A DNA stretch of 64,000 bases from Methylobacterium sp. Leaf104 (GCF_001422885.1 NZ_LMMZ01000005.1:1-64000); one strand, 5' to 3'. Shown: positions 11,448-24,375, numbered from the stretch's first letter. Translations and numbers: made by a program. The notes: a model not told the origin generated them from the letters alone.

Positions 11448-12785
11448 ATGGCCTCAGCCGCCGAGCAGCTTGCCGCGAACCTCAATTTCGGGGCCATCGC
11501 CAAGGCCGACGAGCTCAAGAAGCGCATCTGGTTCACGCTGGGCGCGCTCATCGTGTTCCGCCTCGGAACCTACATCCCGATCCCTGGCATCGATCCGGAG
11601 CAGTTCGCGCGGAACTTCCAGCAGCAATCGGGCGGCGTGCTCGGGCTCTTCAACATGTTCTCCGGCGGTGCCGTCGAGCGCATGGCGATCTTCGCGCTCA
11701 ACATCATGCCGTACATCTCGGCCTCCATCATCATCCAGCTCCTGACCTCGGTGATCCCGAGCCTCGAGGCGCTGAAGAAGGAAGGCGAGTCCGGCCGCAA
11801 GGTCATCAACCAGTACACCCGCTACCTCACGGTCGTGCTGGCGCTGGTCCAGTCCTGGGGCATCGCCTTCGGCCTGCAGGGATCGAGCGCCGCGATCGAG
11901 CCCGGTCCGTTCTTCATCCTGTCCACCGTCATCACCCTGACGGGCGGCACGCTCTTCCTGATGTGGATCGGCGAGCAGATCACGTCGCGCGGCATCGGGA
12001 ACGGCTCCTCGCTGATCATCTTCGCCGGCATCGTCGCCCATCTGCCGGTGGCGATCGTCGGCGCGCTCGAGCTGAGTCGCACCGGTGCGCTGTCCTCGGC
12101 CGTCATCCTCGGCATGGGCGTGGCCGCCATCGCCCTGGTCTATTTCATCGTGTTCATGGAGCGGGCCCAGCGTCGCCTGCTGATCAACTACCCGAAGCGC
12201 CAGGTCGGCAACCGCATGTACGAGGGCCAGACCTCGTTCCTGCCGCTGAAGCTCAACACCGCCGGCGTGATCCCGCCGATCTTCGCCTCGTCCCTGCTGC
12301 TCCTGCCCGCGACGGTGGCGAGCTTCTCGGCCAATAACGGCGGCACCGGCATCCTGGCCACGATCACCACCTATATCGGCCATGGCCGGCCGCTCTACAT
12401 GGTGCTCTACGCGGCCCTGATCATCTTCTTCGCGTTCTTCTACACCGCCGTGGTCTTCAATCCGGAGGAGACGGCGGACAACCTGAAGAAGCATGGCGGC
12501 TTCATTCCCGGCATCCGGCCGGGCGAGCGCACCGCGGCCTTCATCGACAAGGTGCTGACCCGCATCACCCTGATCGGCGCGCTGTACCTCACCTTCGTCT
12601 GCCTAGTACCCGAGATCCTGGCCTCCTACTCGTCGGCCGCCATCGGCTTCGGCGGCACATCCCTGCTGATCGTGGTCTCGGTGACCATGGACACGGTGGC
12701 GCAGATCCACGGTCACCTGATGGCCCACCAGTACGAAGGCCTCGTCAAAAAGGCGAAGCTGCGCGGGGCGACGCGCCGGCGCTGA
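11448..12785 (+). CDS. secY: Protein translocase subunit SecY
   Basis: SecY is the central channel of the Sec translocon in the inner membrane, partnered by SecE and SecG. It has 445 residues and about ten hydrophobic helices. The first is at residues 26-45, GTYIPIPGID follows as the plug region, and NIMPYISASIIIQLL is helix 2. GNGSSLIIFAGI and FNPEETADNLKKHGGFIPGIRPG are the conserved cytosolic loops that contact the ribosome and SecA. It is encoded at the end of the spc operon, as in most bacteria. Confidence 0.98.
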   Translation: MASAAEQLAANLNFGAIAKADELKKRIWFTLGALIVFRLGTYIPIPGIDPEQFARNFQQQSGGVLGLFNMFSGGAVERMAIFALNIMPYISASIIIQLLTSVIPSLEALKKEGESGRKVINQYTRYLTVVLALVQSWGIAFGLQGSSAAIEPGPFFILSTVITLTGGTLFLMWIGEQITSRGIGNGSSLIIFAGIVAHLPVAIVGALELSRTGALSSAVILGMGVAAIALVYFIVFMERAQRRLLINYPKRQVGNRMYEGQTSFLPLKLNTAGVIPPIFASSLLLLPATVASFSANNGGTGILATITTYIGHGRPLYMVLYAALIIFFAFFYTAVVFNPEETADNLKKHGGFIPGIRPGERTAAFIDKVLTRITLIGALYLTFVCLVPEILASYSSAAIGFGGTSLLIVVSVTMDTVAQIHGHLMAHQYEGLVKKAKLRGATRRR

Positions 12786-12893
12786 CGGCGCGGCGGGCTT
12801 CGCGCCCACCGCCGCCCTCGCTAGAGTTCAGAGACCCGGCCCCGCGCAGGATCGCCGGATAACCAAGCCGAACGGACCTGAGGAAACGACACC

Positions 12894-13493
12894 ATGCGCA
12901 TCATCCTGCTTGGGCCGCCCGGCGCGGGGAAGGGGACGCAGTCCGAGCGGATCGTGGCACGCTATGGCATTCCGCAGCTCTCGACCGGCGACATGCTGCG
13001 CGCCGCCGTCGCGGCCGGCACGCCGGTCGGCCTGCAGGCGAAGAGCGTGATGGAATCGGGCGGCCTCGTCTCGGACGCGATCGTGGTCGGCATCGTCGCC
13101 GACCGCATCGAGGAGGCGGACGCCAAGACGGGCTTCATCCTCGACGGATTTCCGCGCACCGTGGAGCAGGCCAAGGCCCTCGATGCGATGCTGGCGCAGA
13201 AAGGCATCGCTCTCGACACCGTCATCGAGTTCGTCGTGGACGAGGATGCCCTGGTCGGCCGGATCGCAAAGCGCGCCCAGGAAACGGCGGCCCGCGGTCA
13301 GCCCGTGCGCAAGGACGACACACCCGAGGTGTTCAAGACCCGCCTCGATGCCTATCGCAAGCAGACGGCGCCTCTGTCCGACTACTACGCCGGGACCGGG
13401 CTCCTGCAGACCATCGACGGCATGAAGCCGGTCGACGCGGTCTCCGAGGATCTCGTGGCGATCCTCGACCGCCACACCGCCCCCGCGAACTGA
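12894..13493 (+). CDS. adk: Adenylate kinase, short-LID form
   Basis: The enzyme catalyses ATP + AMP = 2 ADP in the cytosol. It has 199 residues. The P-loop [10 protein letters not shown] is at residues 7-16, with [10 protein letters not shown] and the DGFPRT motif near 84. The LID region after RIAKR is short ([12 protein letters not shown]) compared with the long bacterial form of about 214 residues, and it lacks zinc-ligand cysteines. The secY-adk order is conserved. Confidence 0.97.
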   Translation: MRIILLGPPGAGKGTQSERIVARYGIPQLSTGDMLRAAVAAGTPVGLQAKSVMESGGLVSDAIVVGIVADRIEEADAKTGFILDGFPRTVEQAKALDAMLAQKGIALDTVIEFVVDEDALVGRIAKRAQETAARGQPVRKDDTPEVFKTRLDAYRKQTAPLSDYYAGTGLLQTIDGMKPVDAVSEDLVAILDRHTAPAN

Positions 13494-13509
13494 CCCGAGG
13501 CGCGGGTGG

Positions 13510-13527
13510 CGCGGCCCTTCGGCCGCG
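13510..13527 (+). other. Hairpin after adk
   Basis: The 7-bp perfect stem 13510-13516/13521-13527 has a CTTC loop, 17 bases after the adk stop. No T-run is present. The remaining 13528-13724 shows no gene. Confidence 0.4.
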
Positions 13528-13724
13528 GTCTTCCCGGGTTGACACATCCTCCGGCCCGCGCTAGTGGGCCGGTCTTCGTTCAGAGGAAGTGGGTCCGGAT
13601 CGCCTCTCCAAGAGGCCGATGCGGGCCGATTTGTCGTTTTGGACGGCGCGCAGGGGCCGGTCTCCACCGGACGCGCGTGACACCCGGCCCGGCCTCAGGT
13701 CCGGCGCCCCCATGGAGAGACATC

Positions 13725-14093
13725 TTGGCTCGTATCGCTGGCGTTAACATCCCGACCAACAAGCGCGTCGTCATCGCGCTGCAGTACATCCACGGCATCG
13801 GCCCCAAGAAGGCCGAGGAGATCACCGGCAAGGTCGGGATCCCGGCCGAGCGCCGCGTCAACCAGCTGACCGACGCCGAAGTGCTGTCGATCCGCGAGAC
13901 CATCGACCGCGACTACATCGTCGAGGGCGACCTGCGCCGCGAAGTCTCGATGAACATCAAGCGCCTGATGGATCTCGGCTGCTACCGTGGCCTGCGCCAT
14001 CGCCGCAACCTGCCCGTCCGCGGCCAGCGCACGCACACCAACGCGCGCACCCGCAAGGGCAAGTCCAAGCCGATCGCCGGCAAGAAGAAGTAA
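13725..14093 (+). CDS. rpsM: 30S ribosomal protein S13, TTG start
   Basis: S13 bridges the subunits and touches P-site tRNA. It has 122 residues, normal length. The family start [15 protein letters not shown] is reached only from the TTG at 13725. GGAGAG lies 5-6 bases upstream of it, and no in-frame ATG or GTG is close, so this is a rare TTG initiation in a ribosomal protein gene. [12 protein letters not shown] and the C-terminal [14 protein letters not shown] are conserved. It begins the alpha operon. Confidence 0.95.
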   Translation: MARIAGVNIPTNKRVVIALQYIHGIGPKKAEEITGKVGIPAERRVNQLTDAEVLSIRETIDRDYIVEGDLRREVSMNIKRLMDLGCYRGLRHRRNLPVRGQRTHTNARTRKGKSKPIAGKKK

Positions 14094-14105
14094 TCGGATC
14101 GAATT

Positions 14106-14127
14106 GGGAGGCTCTGCTCGGCCTCCC
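14106..14127 (+). other. Hairpin in the rpsM-rpsK gap
   Basis: The perfect 7-bp stem 14106-14112/14121-14127 has an 8-base loop 12 bases after the rpsM stop. No T-run follows, so it is not a classical terminator. Confidence 0.45.
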
Positions 14128-14258
14128 GCCCGTCGCGCAGGACCTCCCGCGCGGCGGATCCCGCCACGTGGCACGGTGATCCAAGCCCGCGCCGCCGGCA
14201 CCCTAGAAGACTCCCGAGCGCCTGGAATGACGGGCGCGCCTGAAGGACGAGAGAACAC

Positions 14259-14648
14259 ATGGCCAAGGAAGCAACCCGCGTTCGTCGCCGCGAACGCAAG
14301 AACATCGTTTCGGGCGTCGCCCACGTGAACGCCTCGTTCAACAACACGATGGTCACCATCACCGACGCCCAGGGCAACACCATCTCGTGGTCGTCCGCCG
14401 GCGCCATGGGCTTCAAGGGCTCGCGCAAGTCGACCCCCTACGCTGCCCAGGTCGCGGCCGAGGACGCCGCCCGCAAGGCTGCCGAGCACGGCATGCGCAC
14501 CCTCGAGGTCGAGGTCTCCGGCCCGGGTTCCGGTCGTGAATCGGCCCTGCGCGCCCTGCAGGCCGCCGGCTTCACCGTGACGTCGATCCGCGACGTGACC
14601 TCGATCCCGCACAACGGCTGCCGCCCGCGCAAGCGTCGTCGCGTCTGA
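14259..14648 (+). CDS. rpsK: 30S ribosomal protein S11
   Basis: S11 is a platform protein near the E site. It has 129 residues. [37 protein letters not shown] and the C-terminal [18 protein letters not shown] (an isoAsp-prone asparagine in many species) are conserved. The 165-base gap upstream holds a hairpin. The next gene downstream is a hydrolase rather than rpoA. Confidence 0.98.
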   Translation: MAKEATRVRRRERKNIVSGVAHVNASFNNTMVTITDAQGNTISWSSAGAMGFKGSRKSTPYAAQVAAEDAARKAAEHGMRTLEVEVSGPGSGRESALRALQAAGFTVTSIRDVTSIPHNGCRPRKRRRV

Positions 14649-14692
14649 GCGGACGCCGTCGCGAACTTTTGGGACCTGTCACGGAGACGCGC

Positions 14693-15568
14693 GTGTCGAA
14701 TGCTCAGAATCCGCTTCCGGGTGTGCTGCGGTGGAGCTTGGGTGATCTGACGGTCACGGTGATGAATGACGGCTACCTTCAGGGGTCGCTGGATCTCGTC
14801 ACCGGGATCGATCGTGCGGAGGCCGGCGCCTTACAGGCCGCCGGCTTTCGCGCGCAGGATCCCCGAATCACGCTCAACGCGTTCCTGATCACGGGTCCCG
14901 GGCGCAAGCCGCTCCTCATCGACAGCGGGATGGGCCATTTCGGTGGCCCGTCCCTCGGTCGCGTTCCGGCGGCCCTCGCGGCGGCCGGCGTCTCGCCGGA
15001 CAGCATCGAGACCGTGCTGCTGACGCATCTGCATCCCGACCATGCCGGCGGCCTGATCACGGATGACGGCGCCGCGGCCTATCCGAATGCCGAGCTCGTG
15101 GTGCATGCCGACGAGGCGGCGCACTGGCTCGACGACGGAGCCCTCGCCCGCGCGCCGGACGGGGCGAAGCCGTATTTCGAGATGGCCCGGAAGGCGACCT
15201 CACCCTACGGCCGGCGCCTTCGTACCGTCGTGGGCGGCAGCGTCGCCCCCGGGATCGAGGCGGTCCCGCTGCCGGGGCACACGCCGGGACATACCGGCTA
15301 TCGCATCACGTCGGACGACGCGTCGCTTTTGATGTGGGCGGACATCGTTCACCTGCCGGCGATCCAGTTCAAGCAGCCGGAAGCCGGTATGGTCTTCGAC
15401 ACAGACGTGGATCAGGCACGCGCCGTGCGCCGCCGGATGCTCGACGCCGTCGCGGCCGACCGGACCTTCGTGGCGGGTGCGCACCTGGAGTTTCCGGCCC
15501 TGGGCTACGTCGCCCGGGACGGGGCCGCCTACAGTTTCGTTCCGGAACTCTGGGTCGCGGCCCAGTAA
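14693..15568 (+). CDS. MBL-fold metallo-hydrolase inserted in the alpha operon
   Basis: This is a probable zinc hydrolase of the metallo-beta-lactamase fold; the substrate is unknown. It has 291 residues from the GTG at 14693, which has GGAG 6 bases upstream; an in-frame TTG at 14669 is less likely. Metal ligands are visible as THLHPDHAGG (HxHxDH), PGHTPGHTGY, WADIVH and a final GAHLEF histidine. There is no signal peptide, so it is probably cytosolic. It lies 44 bases after rpsK and 120 before rpoA in the same direction, so it is probably cotranscribed with ribosomal genes, an unusual position. A lactonase or glyoxalase II-like function cannot be told apart from sequence. Confidence 0.9.
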   Translation: MSNAQNPLPGVLRWSLGDLTVTVMNDGYLQGSLDLVTGIDRAEAGALQAAGFRAQDPRITLNAFLITGPGRKPLLIDSGMGHFGGPSLGRVPAALAAAGVSPDSIETVLLTHLHPDHAGGLITDDGAAAYPNAELVVHADEAAHWLDDGALARAPDGAKPYFEMARKATSPYGRRLRTVVGGSVAPGIEAVPLPGHTPGHTGYRITSDDASLLMWADIVHLPAIQFKQPEAGMVFDTDVDQARAVRRRMLDAVAADRTFVAGAHLEFPALGYVARDGAAYSFVPELWVAAQ

Positions 15569-15688
15569 CGGTCCGCGCTCGACGCGGACGCAACAGTTTC
15601 CAGCCCGCCGGGCGCCGATGGCGCGGCGTCGACGGGCGATGCGTGGACCACCTGTGTGGCCCGCGCCGATCTTGCGAGAGGTAGCATC

Positions 15689-16708
<1,020 letters not shown>

Positions 16709-16732
16709 GGCGAGCCGTCGCAAGCCAAACGT

Positions 16733-16754
16733 GGCGGCGCCTCTCGGCGCCGCC
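16733..16754 (+). other. Hairpin in the rpoA-rplQ gap
   Basis: The perfect 9-bp stem 16733-16741/16746-16754 with a TCTC loop lies 24 bases after rpoA. No T-run follows, so read-through to rplQ is expected. Confidence 0.5.
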
Positions 16755-16904
16755 GGTTCGGCCGACGCCATCGGGGTTCGCTTCACGCCAACTCCCAAAC
16801 GAATCCCGCCGCGGGGTCATGCGGAATGAACAGCCCCGAAGAACCATTCGGAGGGGTGCTTGGCCGTACCGTGGCACGGCGGCCATCAACCAAGGACAGC
16901 CATC

Positions 16905-17315
16905 ATGCGTCATGGATTTCGCGGTCGTCGTTTCAACCGCACCACCGAACACCGCAAGGCGATGTTCGCCAACATGTCGGCCGCGCTGATCAAGCACGAG
17001 CAGATCGTCACCACCCTGCCGAAGGCCAAGGATCTGCGTCCAGTCATCGAGAAGCTGATCACCCTCGGCAAGACCGACAGCCTGCATGCCCGCCGCCTCG
17101 CCATGTCGCAGATCCGCGACGAGGCCATGGTCCGCAAGCTCTTCGCCGTGATCGGCCCGCGCTACAACACCCGTCCGGGCGGCTACTGCCGCATCATGAA
17201 GGCCGGCTTCCGCTACGGCGACAACGCCCCGCTGGCCGTCATCGAGTTCGTCGACCGTGACGTCGACGCGCGCGGTAAGGATTCCGGCCCGGTTCTGGTG
17301 GACGACGCGGCGTAA
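16905..17315 (+). CDS. rplQ: 50S ribosomal protein L17
   Basis: L17 is near the tunnel exit. The ATG at 16905 gives 136 residues with the diagnostic start [20 protein letters not shown]. An upstream in-frame ATG at 16860 would add 15 unrelated residues. [17 protein letters not shown] and [18 protein letters not shown] are conserved. It closes the alpha operon and is followed by a clear terminator. Confidence 0.97.
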   Translation: MRHGFRGRRFNRTTEHRKAMFANMSAALIKHEQIVTTLPKAKDLRPVIEKLITLGKTDSLHARRLAMSQIRDEAMVRKLFAVIGPRYNTRPGGYCRIMKAGFRYGDNAPLAVIEFVDRDVDARGKDSGPVLVDDAA

Positions 17316-17341
17316 GCCGCACCGCGATCCGACGACGAATC

Positions 17342-17366
17342 AGGCGGCCTCCGGGCCGCCTTTTTT
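17342..17366 (+). terminator. Rho-independent terminator after rplQ
   Basis: The perfect 8-bp stem 17342-17349/17354-17361 with a TCCG loop runs into TTTTTT. It ends the ribosomal cluster and faces the convergent kinase gene that ends at 17386. Confidence 0.9.
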
Positions 17367-17385
17367 GTTGGCCGCCGTGTCGGCC

Positions 17386-19242
<1,857 letters not shown>

Positions 19243-19244
19243 GC

Positions 19245-20951
19245 TCAACCCGTCTGCCGTGGAATGCCGATCACGAAACAGGCCCCACCTCCGGGAGCGG
19301 CCTCGACGCTGAGCGTGCCGCTATGCGCCTGGACGACACTGTAGGCAATCGCGAGGCCGAGGCCTGTCCCCGAGCCGACGGGCTTGGTGGTGAAGAACGG
19401 CTCGAAGATCTTCTCGCGCAGCGCTTCGGGAATGCCCGGACCGGTGTCGCTGATGCGGATGACGTCGGTGTCGGGAAGGCTGCGCGTCTCGATGGTGATG
19501 GTTCCGGCCTCGGGCATCGCGTCCGCGGCATTGCCGAGGATGTTCATGACGACCTGGTTCAGGAGGGCGGGCGTGCAGTGGATCTCCGGCCGGCCGCCGA
19601 ACTCCCGCACCACCGCGATCCGGTCGCCGAGCTTGTGCTGGATCAGGGCGAGGACGGTCTCGATCGCCTCCGGCACGTGCACCAGGGTGCGCTCGCCCTC
19701 GTCGAGGCGGGAGAACTTGCGCAGGTTGAGGACGAGGTCCTGGATGCGGGTGAGGCCCATCCGCATGGCCCCGACGCGGTCGCCGCATTTCTTGAGCCGG
19801 CGCGGGCTGTCGGGCGAATCGGGTGCGGCGGCGACCTCGCCGAGAATGCGCTCCACGGTGCCCTGATGGGCGAGGATGAAGGCCAGAGGATTGTTGATCT
19901 CGTGGGCGATGCCCGCCACGAGCTCGCCGAGGGAGGCCATCTTGGCTGCCTGGACGAGCTTGGCCTGGGCGTCGGTGAGCTTGCGGTTGGCGGTGGCGAG
20001 GTCCGCATTGGCCTGCTCGAGGGCCCCGGCCAGGGCAGCGCGAGCCTCCGCCGCCTCGGCCTCCGCCCGGGCGCGCTCCAGGGCGCGCTCGCGGGCACCG
20101 AATTCCCCGGCGATCCGGCGGTTGTCCTCCTCCAGGAGCTTGCGGCGCACGAGGCTGCGCACCCGCATCACCAGGATCTCGCCGTCGGCTTTCGACACGA
20201 CATCGTCGGCCCCCGCCGCGAAGGCCTCGACGAGGAAGTCCTTGGCCGGATTGGAACCGGCGATCCCGACCACCTGGAAGGTCGGGGCACCGGCCTCGCG
20301 GCCCGCGAGCCCGGCATTGCGGTGGTCGCTGATCGCCCGGCACAGGGCGAGGCCGTCATAGGTCGTGGCGAGGAGGTCGATCGTCACGCAGTCGAAGGCG
20401 GCGCCCTCCGTCGCGAGGGCCGCGAGGGCCGCGTCGTGGCTGTCGGCCGTGGTGACCTCCTGGCCCTCATGGGCGAGGAGGCTGGCCAGGAAGGTCCGAT
20501 AGGTGGCGCTCGCATCGACCACGAGGACGCGGCCGCGGCGGAAGGCTGAGACACCCGGCCCGTCGCTGCCGCCCATGCGCTCGCGCAGCAGGGCGCGGAT
20601 GCGCAGCACGAGGAGGTCCCGATCGGCGGATTTCGCCACGTAGGCGTCGGCGCCGCTCTCCAGGCCCTGGCGCTCGCCATCGCGCGCGCCGGTGAGCATC
20701 AGCAAGGGCAGGGCGCGAGTGCGCAGGGAGAGCCGGAGCTGGCGGGCAAACTCGTCGCCGTTCATGCCGGGGAGATGGTGATCCGCCACCACAAGATCGG
20801 GCAGGCGGGTGTTGAGGTGGTCGAGGGCCGCCTCGGCGGTGGCGCAGCGCTCCACCGCGTAGCCCTTCGACTCGAGCAGGAGCCGCAATTCGAGGGCCTG
20901 GGTCTCGGAATCCTCGACGAGGAGGAGGCGGGGCGGAGCGGCCTCGGTCAC
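19245..20951 (-). CDS. Response regulator-histidine kinase REC-REC-HisKA-HATPase
   Basis: This 568-residue soluble protein starts at the GTG at 20951, overlapping the cheB stop by four bases (GTGA). REC1 is orthodox: VEDSE at 22-26 and phospho-acceptor Asp57 in [14 protein letters not shown]2 (about 140-265) keeps Asp192 and Lys254 but has a single acid, Asp146, where two are usual, and alanine where Thr/Ser is expected, so it may be degenerate. A long Ala/Glu/Arg coiled coil leads to HisKA ([13 protein letters not shown], near 320) and HATPase ([19 protein letters not shown]). It occupies the position where Wsp systems encode the WspR diguanylate cyclase. Confidence 0.92.
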   Translation of the reverse strand: MTEAAPPRLLLVEDSETQALELRLLLESKGYAVERCATAEAALDHLNTRLPDLVVADHHLPGMNGDEFARQLRLSLRTRALPLLMLTGARDGERQGLESGADAYVAKSADRDLLVLRIRALLRERMGGSDGPGVSAFRRGRVLVVDASATYRTFLASLLAHEGQEVTTADSHDAALAALATEGAAFDCVTIDLLATTYDGLALCRAISDHRNAGLAGREAGAPTFQVVGIAGSNPAKDFLVEAFAAGADDVVSKADGEILVMRVRSLVRRKLLEEDNRRIAGEFGARERALERARAEAEAAEARAALAGALEQANADLATANRKLTDAQAKLVQAAKMASLGELVAGIAHEINNPLAFILAHQGTVERILGEVAAAPDSPDSPRRLKKCGDRVGAMRMGLTRIQDLVLNLRKFSRLDEGERTLVHVPEAIETVLALIQHKLGDRIAVVREFGGRPEIHCTPALLNQVVMNILGNAADAMPEAGTITIETRSLPDTDVIRISDTGPGIPEALREKIFEPFFTTKPVGSGTGLGLAIAYSVVQAHSGTLSVEAAPGGGACFVIGIPRQTG

Positions 20952-22048
20952 GGCGCGGCCTCCGCGACGCGGGCGAGATGGGCGGCGATCCGGTCCAGGG
21001 GCAGGACGGTTCCGGCGGCCGAGAGGCGGATGGCGGCGGCCGGCATCCCGAACACCACCGCGGTGGTCTCGTCCTCGGCCACGGTGTGGCCTCCGGCGCG
21101 ACGCATGTCGAGGAGGCCGAGGGCGCCGTCCTCGCCCATCCCGGTCAGGAGGACACCGATGCCGCGGGCGCCGGCATGCCGGGCGACGGAGCGGAACAGG
21201 GCCGTGGCGGCCGGACGCTGGCCGCCGACCGGAGCGGCGTCGCTGATCCGCAGGTGACCGCCGCCGCCGAGTTCCAGGTGCCGGTCCCCCGGAGCCACGT
21301 AGACGCGGCCGGGCTCGGCGCGCTCGCCCTCGCGGGCGAGGGCGACCGGCAGCCCGACGACCCCGTTCAGCCAGGTGGCGAAGCCCTCCATGAAGGCGGA
21401 CCCCATGTGCTGGACGACGAGGACCGGAAGCTGAAAGTTCGCGGGTAGCGCCCCGATCACCCGGGCGAGGGCGGGAGGCCCGCCGGTCGAGGCCGCGATG
21501 GCGAGCACGCTGGCGGATTCCGGTACCCTCAGGGCCGCGGCCACCGGCGGCGGGGTAGCGACGCGACCGGCCCATTCCGAACCGATCGGCCGGCGCCGGA
21601 TCACCGGCACGGCGGCCATGATGCGCAGCTGCGTGCAGATCTCGCTGGCGGCGGCATCGTAGCCGGCGTGGGTGGTGGCCACCGGCTTCTCGACCACCGA
21701 TAGGGCGCCCGCCCGCAGGGCGTTCATGGAGATCCGCAGGGAGGAATCCTCGATCGAATCGGCGATGACCACGATGGGCGTCGGTCGCTCGGCCATGATC
21801 CGCCGGGTCGTCTCCAGACCGTCGATGCCGGGCAGGCGGATATCCATCGAGACGACGTCCGGGCGGATCTGCCCGATCGTCGCCAGAGCCTCCTCACCGG
21901 AGGCCACGGCCGCGACGACCTCCAGGCGCGGATCCCGGCCGACGATGTGGATGAGGAGCTGACGCACCACCAGGGAATCCTCGACCAGCATCACCCGCAC
22001 GCGCGCGGGCGCCCCCGGCGTCGTTTCGTCCCGCCCGTGTCCGCTCAC
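20948..22048 (-). CDS. cheB: Chemotaxis methylesterase/glutamine deamidase CheB
   Basis: CheB removes methyl groups from receptor glutamates to reset adaptation. It has 366 residues. The REC domain carries acidic pocket E23-D24, phospho-acceptor Asp69 (SMDIRLPGIDG) and Lys121. The esterase domain contains the catalytic triad Ser187 (AASTGG), His214 (VQHMGS) and Asp307 (GMGEDG). It is WspF-like in position. It overlaps both neighbours by four bases, so production is coupled to CheA and to the downstream kinase. Confidence 0.95.
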   Translation of the reverse strand: MSGHGRDETTPGAPARVRVMLVEDSLVVRQLLIHIVGRDPRLEVVAAVASGEEALATIGQIRPDVVSMDIRLPGIDGLETTRRIMAERPTPIVVIADSIEDSSLRISMNALRAGALSVVEKPVATTHAGYDAAASEICTQLRIMAAVPVIRRRPIGSEWAGRVATPPPVAAALRVPESASVLAIAASTGGPPALARVIGALPANFQLPVLVVQHMGSAFMEGFATWLNGVVGLPVALAREGERAEPGRVYVAPGDRHLELGGGGHLRISDAAPVGGQRPAATALFRSVARHAGARGIGVLLTGMGEDGALGLLDMRRAGGHTVAEDETTAVVFGMPAAAIRLSAAGTVLPLDRIAAHLARVAEAAP

Positions 22049-24255
22049 AGCAATTGTCCGATGGTGTCGAGGAGCTTGCGCTGGTCGAAGGTCTGCTTCG
22101 TCAGGTAGGCGTCCGCCCCGAGGTCGAGGCCGCGGGCCACGTCCTCCGCATCGCCGCGGGACGTCATCAGGACGATCGGCAGGCGCGCGAAGGCCTCATC
22201 GGCGCGCAGGGCCTTGAGCAGGCCGAAGCCGTCGAGACGCGGCATCTCCACGTCGGCGACGACGAGATCCACGGGTTCGACGCCCGCGCGCAGACGGTCG
22301 AGCGCGTCCTGGCCGTCCACGCAGACGACGACGCGGTACCCTGCCGCTTCCAAGATACCCTTCTCCAAGGTTCGCGTGGTGATGGAATCGTCTACGACAA
22401 GGATCGTCGAACGTGGCGCCTGCGCGATCGTTCCGCGGTTGCCCGTGGGTTGCGGCGCCGCAGCCGCGCCGGCCTCGCCCGCGCGTGCGATCAGCCCCTC
22501 GGCGTCGAGGACGAGGGCGGGCCGGTCCCCGGGCAGGATCACCGTTCCGGTGATCAGGCGGGGATCGATTCCGATCGGCGGGGCCGGCAGCACCCGCAGC
22601 GTCGTCACGTCGGACAGCCCATCCACGGCGAGCACGCATCGGCGCCCGTTGCCGCGGAGCAGGATCGCCGAACGGCCGGCTTCGCCCCCTTCCGCCGGGG
22701 CCGGAAGGCCGAGGAGGTTCATCAGATCGAGGACCGGCAGGCTGACGGCGCCGCCGTCGATCTCCACCTGCGCCACCGTGCGGCCCATCACCTGCGCGAG
22801 ATCGCCACGATCCAGGCGCAGCAGGCGCTCGGCCGAGGCGCTCGGGATCGCGTAGGTGATCCCGCCGGCACGGACGAGGAGCATCGCCCGCCGGGCGGCC
22901 GAGAGCGGCAGCGCCATCACGAGCTCGGTTCCGACGGGGCTGCGCGGGCCGAGCCGGACCGTTCCGCCGAGCCGACGCGCGGCGTCGGCCACCACCGAGA
23001 GGCCGATGCCGCGACCCGAAAGGGTGTCGACGGCGGAGGCGGTGGAGAAGCCGGGCTCGAACACCAGGGCGAGGAGCGCCTCCGGTTCCGGATCGGCGTC
23101 CGCGCTGAGCAGGCCGCGGCGGCGGGCGGTCTCGGCGATGGCGGCGAGGTCCGGCCCGCGGCCGTCATCGTGCACGCGGACGACGAGGCGTCCCCCCTGG
23201 ACCTCGACGTCGAGGCCGATGGCCAGAGCATCCGGCTTGCCGAGGCGCCGGCGCGTGTCGGGCGTCTCGGCGCCGTGGCTGAGCGCGTTGCGAAGGGCGT
23301 GTAGGACGGGGTCCTTGAGGGTCTGGAGCATCCCCCGGTCGACGGGGAGATCGAGGCCGCGCGCGGTCACCTCGATGGTCCGGTCCGCCTCACGGGCGTG
23401 GTCGCGCAGGGCTCGCGCGAAACCGCCAAAGGCGGTCTCGGCCGGGACCAGGGCCAGGCGCTCGGCCTCGCCGGCGACCCGGCTCATGGCGCCGTCCACG
23501 GAGGAGGCGAGGGCGCTGCGAACCCGAGCCAGATCGGCAGCGTCGCGCGCCAGGGCGAGGAGCCCGGTCTCCAGGGCCCGCATGTCCACCTCGGTTTCCG
23601 AACCTCGGGCGCCGCGCCGGCGCTCGGTGAGGCGGGCGAGGTCGGAGGCCCGGCGGCCGAGGCGGGCGAGGCCCTCGGCGAGCACCGCCTCGCCGCCGAG
23701 GGCGCTGGCGAGTTCGTGCGTCGCCCGCGTCAGCGCCTCGACCGCGTCGGCCGGGACCCGCAAGAGTGTCTGCGCAGCCTCGCCAGGAGCCTCCGCCGGA
23801 CCGGGCTTCGGTGCCGGAGGAGGGGGCAGGACACCGGGGGAATGCGGGGCAGGGGGCGACGGCTCGGGCACCGCGATGGCCTGCGGGTCGAGGGCACGGT
23901 CGAGGGCCGCGAGGGCGTCGTCCGGCATGTCCGGACCGGCACCGTCCGTCAGCCCGGCCACGTAGGCCTCGACCCGGTCGAGGGCGAGGTGGACGGCGGC
24001 GGTGTCCGTGCGCGACAGGCCGCCCTCCTGTGCCACCACGCGCTCGAACAGGGTCTCCAGGCGATGGGCAACGGCTTCCACCGCCGGAAGGTCGACGGCC
24101 CGGGACGCGCCCTTCAGGCTGTGCGCCCGCCGGAAGACGTCGTTCCAATCGGGGACATGCTCGCTGCCCTCGCCCCCCAGGGCGGCGCGGATCGCATCGA
24201 TGTGCTCGCGGTGCTCGACCTCGAACGCCGCGAGAAGAAGCTGGCGAATGTCCAT
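22045..24255 (-). CDS. cheA: Hybrid chemotaxis kinase CheA with C-terminal REC (WspE-like)
   Basis: This is the central phosphodonor of the pathway, 736 residues. The Hpt domain has phospho-His45 in RRAHSLKGA. A Pro/Ala-rich linker spans about 125-165. The dimerisation and HATPase region has the N-box HALRNALSHG, then DDGRG and SGRGIGLSVV. A CheW-like domain starts near 465. The C-terminal REC (about 615-735) shows VVDDSI, VVADVEMPRLDG and LTKQ. A kinase-REC fusion of this type is typical of Wsp/ACF pathways rather than flagellar ones. It overlaps cheB by four bases and lies 120 bases after the mcp gene. Confidence 0.95.
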   Translation of the reverse strand: MDIRQLLLAAFEVEHREHIDAIRAALGGEGSEHVPDWNDVFRRAHSLKGASRAVDLPAVEAVAHRLETLFERVVAQEGGLSRTDTAAVHLALDRVEAYVAGLTDGAGPDMPDDALAALDRALDPQAIAVPEPSPPAPHSPGVLPPPPAPKPGPAEAPGEAAQTLLRVPADAVEALTRATHELASALGGEAVLAEGLARLGRRASDLARLTERRRGARGSETEVDMRALETGLLALARDAADLARVRSALASSVDGAMSRVAGEAERLALVPAETAFGGFARALRDHAREADRTIEVTARGLDLPVDRGMLQTLKDPVLHALRNALSHGAETPDTRRRLGKPDALAIGLDVEVQGGRLVVRVHDDGRGPDLAAIAETARRRGLLSADADPEPEALLALVFEPGFSTASAVDTLSGRGIGLSVVADAARRLGGTVRLGPRSPVGTELVMALPLSAARRAMLLVRAGGITYAIPSASAERLLRLDRGDLAQVMGRTVAQVEIDGGAVSLPVLDLMNLLGLPAPAEGGEAGRSAILLRGNGRRCVLAVDGLSDVTTLRVLPAPPIGIDPRLITGTVILPGDRPALVLDAEGLIARAGEAGAAAAPQPTGNRGTIAQAPRSTILVVDDSITTRTLEKGILEAAGYRVVVCVDGQDALDRLRAGVEPVDLVVADVEMPRLDGFGLLKALRADEAFARLPIVLMTSRGDAEDVARGLDLGADAYLTKQTFDQRKLLDTIGQLL

Positions 24256-24375
24256 CGGTCGCCTAAGGCCGTCCCAGGGTTGCGGCGGGTTCCGAACCGA
24301 CGGAATCCGCGCGAAGCCATTCGTGAACCATGCGCTTCCAGATCCTTCCGGCGCTTCGGAAATCCGAAAACCGTG

